Positions 57,547 to 64,000 of a DNA stretch of 64,000 nt are shown here, piece after piece. The notes beneath the pieces were generated by a model that was not told the DNA's origin, did no database searches, and saw only the letters and a list, made by a program, of their open reading frames with translations. How positions within the stretch are numbered: position 1 is the first letter of the stretch; each line of letters opens with the position of its first letter. The stretch is taken from positions 3,636,303 through 3,700,302 of the forward strand of contig CADCXC010000003.1 in assembly GCA_902806595.1 (NCBI GenBank). Direction: 5' to 3'. A program made the position numbers and the translations under genes. The stretch is from Pyrenopolyporus hunteri. Lineage: Eukaryota; Ascomycota; Sordariomycetes; Xylariales; Hypoxylaceae.

Positions 57547-57973
57547 ATGGCCACTGCTAGCACGTAAGCTCTTACCGTCTTATTCCTATAACAGAACTTT
57601 TAACCTAACCCGTCCAATCTAGTACCTCCGCTATCCCCATGAAGAACAATGTCGCCTACAACAGCGACTCCGAATCCGACGGCCAGGCCCGCGGCGGCCG
57701 TCGTCCCCAGAACCAGCTGTCCCAGACTCTGCCTCAGTTGCCTACGTCGGCAGGCTTGTCCCAACCCGCAGGTAGGACTATGTATAATAGAAACCCCCTT
57801 TTAAGTTACTCACTGCTAACTCGGGTTCCCAAGGCCAACTTCTGAGGGGTGCTACCGACGACAAGGGCAACCAGAAAGCCGCCGCCCTCCTGGTCGGCAT
57901 AAAACTCGACCTGGAGGCGGAGGTGCACTTGACCGCCAGAGTCCGCGGTGACATATGCGTCGGTCTGTACTAA
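57547..57973 (+). CDS. Small conserved fungal protein (101 aa)
   Basis: Three exons, 57547-57563, 57623-57771 and 57834-57973, in phase. The 17-nt first exon and the AAG acceptor of exon 3 explain why simple ORF calling misses it. The N-terminal half is Ser/Asn/Gln-rich (NNVAYNSDSESDGQARGGRRP, LSQTLPQLPT). The C-terminal half is the conserved part, GQLLRGATDDKGNQKAAALLVGIKLDLEAEVHLTARVRGDICVGLY. I recognise the ending LDLE-EVHLTAR-GDI--GL from many small ascomycete proteins of unknown function, often encoded in multi-copy families. The alternating hydrophobic pattern suggests beta strands or a membrane-surface amphipath. No signal peptide. Confidence 0.78.
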
Positions 57974-58807
57974 GCGGTCTACACTCGGTAGAGCGGAGCA
58001 TTGTTCAGTTTACGGAGGATAAGCGTAGGACGAGCGAGAAGAAATATTTGTGAGAAGCGAAGCTGGATGTGGAGCACTCAAGATACCCCCCATTTTGCAA
58101 GGATTGTCCAAAGCGTACCCCTTGAAGTCGTCTCAGCGCTAAAGCTCTTTATGCAAAGCTATGCGGGCTGGCTGGCCGCCGCATGGTAAAGTTGATAATA
58201 AAACTACGACTTGGAGATCTCATTTTGCGCTGTTATCTTTCCTCGGTGAATCCTGGTGACTTACGCGCTAATAACTAGTAGCTTTGAATCCAGCTACAGA
58301 TACCGCATATTAGGTGGTGTTTCTAGAAATATTGTGGACTCACCCATGAACCTAGACAGATGCCGGGCGTGGGGTAAATCATAGTCATATTTATCGTAGG
58401 GGAACTAATATTCCATAATAAACAATCCGAATTATTCTAAACATAAGTACACTACAGTTCTAAGCTCGTCATTTATTATCGTGGAAATAGACCCTTACCG
58501 CAGCTCGATCTTATTGCCTAGGTGAGTGGACACGGCCGACCTAAAGTTAGCTTCGCCATAATATTGTAAAAAAAAAAATATTAATTTCAGGTTTAGGTTC
58601 ATGCTAGGCCAATGTTCATGAACTTACTCCTTCGAGATGCTGGAATATACGTAAATAGTGTTGTTTTATGGATGCTTCTTTTCCGTTATACTATAGCATC
58701 CTTCACAGACGGCGAGATAGAGTTCATTGTATTGCGTGGGCGTAGAAAGTCGCGGATTCATGATCCCTTCGTCTATATAAACCTGGTACTGCTTGAGATC
58801 CGAGCAA
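57974..58807. other. Intergenic region
   Basis: About 830 bases of 3' flanks between convergent genes. Open frames at 58001 and 58612 have no family signal. Confidence 0.55.
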
Positions 58808-60155
58808 CTATTGTGGTGTTGCTTCAATTATTCGGCCGACGCACTCGCCAAAACCCACTTTCTCGCCCGGCTTCCCGCATATCCCACGGATAATGATTGT
58901 ATCGCCGTCTTTTAAGAAGCGGCGCACGTCCATTCCGTAAAGCATAATATCTTTTTTGCCTCCTTCACTTAGCTCTAGGAGACTCCCCCTCTCTCGCAGC
59001 GACGGTCCACTTATCGTTCCAGAACCGAGGAGGTCGCCCGTTCTCAGCGGGCAGCCACCAAGAGTATGATGCGCGATCATTTGCGGAAATGACCAGATCA
59101 GATATTTGGAGCTCGTTGAGCTTATGGTTGTTGTATCGCCTTGCGGTGCTGCTCGGTGTTAGAATCCGGATCGGCACACTACCCTGGTGAATATACGTAC
59201 TCTCTAAGTCAACCTGCAGTTCGATGTCGAAGATATTTTCCTCCTTGCCTTCATTCAAATAGCCCTGGAGTGGTGTCCAATTGTCAATTGCCTTGGTTCG
59301 AAATGGCTCGAGGGCGTCGGCTAGGACGACCCAGGGGCTGATGCTCGTGGCGAAGTTTTTCCCGTTGAAGGGCCCTAGGGGCACATACTCCCACGCCTGG
59401 ATGTCGCGCGCGCTCCAATCGTTTAATAAGACATACCCGAAGATATGATCTTCTGCATCGGTAACCTTGATCGGAGAGCCCATCTCGTTCTGAGTTGATA
59501 TGAAGCACCCTAGTTCCAACTCAAAATCTAAACGCCGGGTAGGAGCTGTAATGGGCTGCTTGGGCTCCGCCGCCGGGTCGATAACGATCTGACCGTAGGG
59601 GCGCTTGATTGGTGTGCCTGATATTACGATACTGGAAGACCGCCCGTGGTAACCGACTGGGAGGTGAGTGTAATTTGGCTGTAGGGCAGTCTGCGGCCCG
59701 CGGAACAGAGCTCCGACGGTATAGGCATGGTGAAAGCCAGCATAGAAATCCGTATAGTCACCAATGCTCATAGGTAGATGCATTTTCACTACCCGTTGGG
59801 GGAGCAATGCATTTTGCCGGAGTCCTATGTTATCTCTTAGGACTTCCGGCCATGTTGTCTCGGTTGATAAGAGTCCTTGAATAGCGCTGCGGACCTCCCG
59901 GTGGACGGCCCTCCCTAAGGCGGCAAATTCATTCAAGGTAGGATTCGAGAAGATGTCGGGGTGATTTCTTAATGATGGGAAGATTTCGTCGAAAGCTGGG
60001 TAGGAAGACAGGATCTGTAGGTCAAGAACATGGGATCCAATGGCGATAGCGGCATGTGGCGCGGGGTTAGATGGTGAGCTAATGATGCCGAACGGGATGT
60101 TGGCCAGCGAGAACGGGCTGTCAGGAGAAACATCAGGAACCCATGTCGATACCAT
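58808..60155 (-). pseudogene. Fumarylacetoacetase-family gene with a frameshift
   Basis: Fumarylacetoacetase cleaves fumarylacetoacetate to fumarate and acetoacetate at the end of tyrosine/phenylalanine breakdown. Residues 1-~330 read in one frame from ATG at 60155. They carry family landmarks: MSIGDYTDFYAGFHHAYTVG (metal Asp and catalytic His), GYHGRSSSIVISG, LDFELELGCF (two metal Glu), LLNDWSARDIQAWEYVPLGPFNGKNFATSISPWV (Asp and Lys) and QVDLESTYIHQG. After RILTPS (near 59150) the family continues in another frame, APQGDTTTISS, KYLIWSFPQMIAHHTLGGCPLRTGDLLGSGTISG, to the stop at 58808. No GT-AG intron explains the change, so a one-base gain (or two-base loss) at about 59141-59157 is inferred. 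If expressed, the product lacks the C-terminal ~115 residues of the active-site lobe. A sequence error is the alternative. Confidence 0.78.
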
Positions 60156-61963
60156 AGTGCGCCTTAGATTTCCTTTCTTTGCGCCTCGAGTAATTTAAAA
60201 AATAACAAAATAAAATTAACAATTACGGCAGGATCTATGCGTAGGTATGTATCAGCTTGAGACGAAAGGCGTTGGGAATGGGGCTCAGTCGGTCGATTTT
60301 TGGAGTTGAGAATATGTTTTTGTCCAATACCGAGATCCCGACGCAAGCCGCCGAGCAACGCCCCTCTCATATTGAATTAATATTGAATTAACGAGGTTGA
60401 ATCTGGGACTGACCATGCAACTAATGAAGTTACTGACCCGTTAGCCAATTAGATCTCTTTCACCGGTGGCGGAATGAGACTCTCATCTTTAGCATGGGAA
60501 TCTGCAAATCATCCCAGGTGGCGCCCTCATATAAGCTTATGTGCATCGATGTAACCAGATCTTCGTATAATGCCAAGATGTATCACGAACAGTGGGCTTT
60601 TACTATTCAAGCCTAGAGGAAAATTCAACCAGCTTCCGTTCTGAAGCGATGTGGGTTGGTACCTGAGCTACGCCGTCTCATCGACAATGCACGGTAGGTA
60701 GTGATTGAAATTGCTGAAGGTATGGTAAATGAGCAGTCATTATATTATACATATGCTGCCATGCTTAGTCCAAGTACTGAATATGTACGAGAGGAATCTT
60801 CGTTATATATGCACTGCTACCAAGATGTCATGTAATGTACCCGAAACCAGCCCCTTGGTGCCTAATTCAGCAGAAAGTGTTCGAATTTACATGGCGAGCT
60901 AAGTGATAATTTACGATAATAAGAAGTGCGCGATCCCGGCGGTACCGGGCGCGATCGGAACAATATTGTAAATAATAGAATGAAGCACGTATATATTGAT
61001 CTGGCGCCGGATATCCGGAATACGAGATGTTGCATGCTGTACGAGGTTGACTAACTTATTTCGATACGTTATTGAATGTCACTATAGGCAAGTCATTGCG
61101 GCAAGCAGGCTTCAGTATGCTAAAGCTGGATCGGGTCGGGAGCACGAAGGTCAAGTTACGCAGAGCTCGGAGATAATAGAAGAATAGGTCAACTTACACA
61201 AATGCAAGCCTCTCACTGAGGTGCGCTTCTGGAGTAGTCTACCTACGTGGGAGATGGGGTAAGTCATACGATAGAAGATATTTTCCATTGGGCGAGTCGA
61301 ATCCGTTTCGAACGATAAGGCATGAGGCTTCACCACCCTCTAGGCCGTTGTACGGAATCACGGGATTTAAAGGCGCCGTGTGAAGCCCATCATCTTCTCC
61401 TTGCCCTTCCTATGCGATAATTGCGGCGGTGAGGTGTCTAATTCGCCGGAGTTTTTCACATGCTTTCTAACCTGGATACCTTGGGGTGTCCTACCAGACC
61501 AAATTCAACCCTTTGAGGCTTGTTTTGTAATACTTCTATTCTTCATGTGAGCCCGTTTCATAGGCTCCGTCTTAGGAGGCTGATTCATACGACTACCGCA
61601 TGACTTTCGATCTCGGGTAAACGAGATGGAGTTACCTTCTCGGAATATGCCTTGGTGTAGGGGGAATCGATACTATTGTTTATTTTGGAGCACGAAAATG
61701 TATGCTCTCGTATGAGTACACCTACTGGAAGCGGCTGCGGCTATCTCAGCTCAGCCGCTAGAATGCATACTCTTCATTCTCGGCTCCGGTTACAAATATC
61801 GGATTTCCTATAAGGAGATAGAATGTGTTCGTGGTTCACTGCCTCAATCTTTCATGCCACCGCTCACTTCCCTATCTATATCTGATAGTTGTTATAATAT
61901 TGCCCTGTAACCATTATTACACATATCAGGCTGCGATACACCCCAAAACTCATATTTGTCGAG
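60156..61963. other. Divergent intergenic region, 1.8 kb
   Basis: The region lies between the fumarylacetoacetase-family gene and the peroxidase gene. No gene, tRNA or repeat is recognised. It presumably holds both promoters; open frames at 60996 and 61151 show no family signal. Confidence 0.55.
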
Positions 61964-63110
61964 ATGAGGGCCTCTACTTTCTTAATTAGCATCGTCGCTT
62001 CGAGTGGTCTAGCTTATCCCGGCATGGATCGCGCTGTGGCTCAGATTCAGGCTAGTGGTGACTCCTCCCTGGAGAATAGGTCTCCGTCTACGGAGCTGCT
62101 AGGAGATTTGATTCACCTTACCGAGAGTACCTTGAGTGGAGTGGGATCGACTATTAAGGCTATCCTCAAAGGTGCAAGTGCTATTGCAGGTGGAGATACA
62201 TATACTCCGCCCGGCGAACTTACTACTGAGGTATGCAAGCGGTCGGTCTTATGTGTTTGGTTCCATATCATCCAGGAGCTGAATGGAACATTCGCGGATA
62301 GCAACGGCTGCACCGATCTGGCTCGCGGAGCCATTCGCCAAGGATTTCACGATGCAGGGACATGGGATAAGGACTCGACATATGGCGGCGCTGATGGTTC
62401 GCTTCTTCTCAGCGGCGAGGAGCTTTCTCGTTCCGAGAATCGAGGCCTCGAAGATATTGCAATCCAGACCAAAACATGGTATAACAAGTACCAAGGATAC
62501 GGCATAGGCATGGCGGACTTGATTCAAACAGCTGCCATGGCCGCGACTGTGGCTTGTCCTGGAGGACCTCGAATCAGACACTTTGTTGGACGAAAAGACG
62601 GTAGCCGGGCCGGTCCTACAGGCAAACTTCCACTTCCCGAACAAGGCGCCCAGGCCCTGATTGACCTCTTTTCCGCGAAAACTTTCACGGCTAATGACTT
62701 GGTTGCCTTGATAGGCGCCCACACGGTAGCCAAACAAAAGTTTGTCGACCCTAATCGTAGCGGCGCTTCTCAAGATTCTACACCCAATCTTTGGGACCTT
62801 AAGTTCTATACCGAAACACTTGCTGGGGACAACACTACAATCCTGATTTTGCACAGCGACAAGAGCATCTCAACATATGCCTCCACACGAGCTCAGTTTA
62901 ATGTCTTTGCTGGCAAGAATGGTCCGGCTCTTTGGTCTCCTGTGAGTCAGAACCACGGCGTACGCCGATTTGAAGTATTCATATCCCCACCCAGATATAC
63001 TAACTGGTGCTTAGGCTTACGCCCAAGCCTACTTTCGTGTTAGTTTGTTGGGAGTCAATAACCTGAATGACCTTACCGAGATCACTCAAGTACTCCCTCT
63101 ACCGAGATAA
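61964..63110 (+). CDS. Secreted class II heme peroxidase (AA2 family)
   Basis: Three exons, 61964-62230, 62276-62941 and 63015-63110, all phase 0, giving 342 residues. The last intron (GTGAGT, perfect TACTAAC branch, TTAG) is needed to reach the family C-terminus AYAQAYFRVSLLGVNNLNDLTEI; reading through gives an unrelated tail ending at 63043. Signal peptide is residues 1-~17. Heme-site motifs: the distal RQGFHDAGTW with Arg and His, the GGADGSLLLS calcium/heme segment, RHFVGRKDGSR, and the proximal His in NDLVALIGAHTVAKQKFVDP. The family oxidises phenolics or other donors with H2O2; ligninolytic ability is not shown. The N-terminal ~85 residues are longer than usual. A Cys common near the end (LTEC) is Ile here. 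Confidence 0.85.
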
Positions 63111-64000
63111 AAAAACAGAATCCCGACGACTGCTTACAACAACTAGTGTAGGTTTCTATAATACTGGATCGACGGACTAGAATTTCATTGCGTTCAAGAG
63201 CTACCTCCCCAACATGTACTCCACATATAGACAGTAAATGGATAACTCTCATACACGGGTCCTCAGAATCATTCCTAGTATGAGACTATTCGCTTGTATG
63301 AGCTATATTAAGCCTCTGTTAGATTGATGATTGGTTATCCTAATTATCATTTATTAACTTTGCTATTGTTGATAGAACTGCGTCGGAGTCTTGGACGGAT
63401 ATATCAATCGTCAAATCTTAATTATGTATATAAATAGGCATCTGGGATCAAATCAGAACAGAATCCTGGAACTAAACCCCTCATATCGGTGATATCTCAG
63501 TGTAATTATCATCTCGAAATATTATTTCTAAGGGAGATAATACTTGCCTGACGAGTACCTACTGGAGGAAAAATATTGAGCACCGGCTTCTTCTTGATCG
63601 GCTAGGTTAAACACTTTAAGAAGAGAAGGTGTAGCTATGTAACTTTGTACTGGGTATCCACCGTAGCGGCAGTAACAGTGGATATGCCCTCATCAAGTGC
63701 CTCGTCGCCCTATATAACGAGGACCTAGGGCACACACTTCCAAAGTGTATATAAATACCTACCGATTAGTACGAAGTTAGCTACTTTAAAACTTTTAGAT
63801 GCGCTCAAGTCGCACCTATTATAAATTTTGGAGGCGCCCGCGCTAGGTGGATAGGGAGAGGGACGGGATTATCGGAGTGGATCTGCAGGTTGCCGGACCT
63901 CCCGGGATTGATAATGTTCGCCGGCGGGGAAGGAGCACGTCATTAATAGCGTGACAGAGATTTGTAAGGTTGCACTATAGGGATTTGTAAGTACCTCCTA
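63111..64000. other. Intergenic sequence to window end
   Basis: About 890 AT-rich bases. No gene is seen. Confidence 0.55.

Noticed and set aside
59080..59100. Splice or frameshift at the overlap near 59093 in the fumarylacetoacetase gene
   Set aside because: The family reading in the second frame extends further upstream (APQGDTTTISS...KYLIW), which puts the break near 59150.
1..64000. CRISPR arrays, operons, ribosome binding sites, prophage
   Set aside because: The sequence is nuclear fungal DNA with spliceosomal introns; no such structures are seen.
1..64000. rRNA genes (5S or large unit)
   Set aside because: No 5S core or other rRNA signature was found by eye on either strand.

Overview
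The window is nuclear DNA of a filamentous ascomycete (Pezizomycotina, most likely a Sordariomycete). Genes are split by many short GT-AG introns (about 41-148 nt) with CTRAY-type branch sites. Most coding sequence is GC-rich while intergenic DNA is AT-richer. One transposon remnant carries the CpA-depletion signature of repeat-induced point mutation (RIP). The families present (AA9, class II peroxidase, SRR1, Dal5-type and OPT transporters, GPI16, DNA2, LUC7) fit a plant-associated or litter-degrading fungus; the genus cannot be named from the sequence.

Layout. 0-3.3 kb: a CPA2-type cation/proton exchanger, then an AA9 (lytic polysaccharide monooxygenase family) homologue that has lost every recognisable copper-site residue. 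3.3-9.4 kb: 6.1 kb with no recognisable gene. 9.4-18.6 kb: a GDS1-like winged-helix protein, an OMS1-type mitochondrial methyltransferase, an IMPACT/UPF0029 protein, and a protein with a fungal NLR-type N-terminus, TPR-like helices and ankyrin repeats but no nucleotide-binding domain. 19.9-28.9 kb: a 13-exon sugar-porter MFS gene and the replication helicase/nuclease DNA2 in 5 exons. 29.3-31.7 kb: a terminal-inverted-repeat transposon remnant whose interior is almost free of CpA/TpG, invaded by a 761-bp foldback element of normal composition. 32-46 kb: two unknown conserved proteins, then a nutrient-scavenging stretch: a Dal5/SOA1-type transporter and a TauD/JLP1-type dioxygenase sharing one divergent promoter (a likely sulfonate-use module), an SRR1-domain protein and an oligopeptide transporter. 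46.5-58 kb: a deoxyribosyltransferase-like protein, an RGG-box protein, LUC7 (U1 snRNP), GPI16 (GPI transamidase), two unknown conserved proteins, an intron-containing tRNA-Phe(GAA) and a 101-residue conserved protein. 58.8-64 kb: a frameshifted fumarylacetoacetase-family gene and a secreted class II heme peroxidase.

Housekeeping genes (DNA2, LUC7, GPI16, OMS1, tRNA-Phe) alternate with accessory genes for carbon, nitrogen and sulfur acquisition and lignocellulose attack. Exon models were built by hand from splice signals, reading phase and family conservation. Intron positions with more than one possible solution are flagged.
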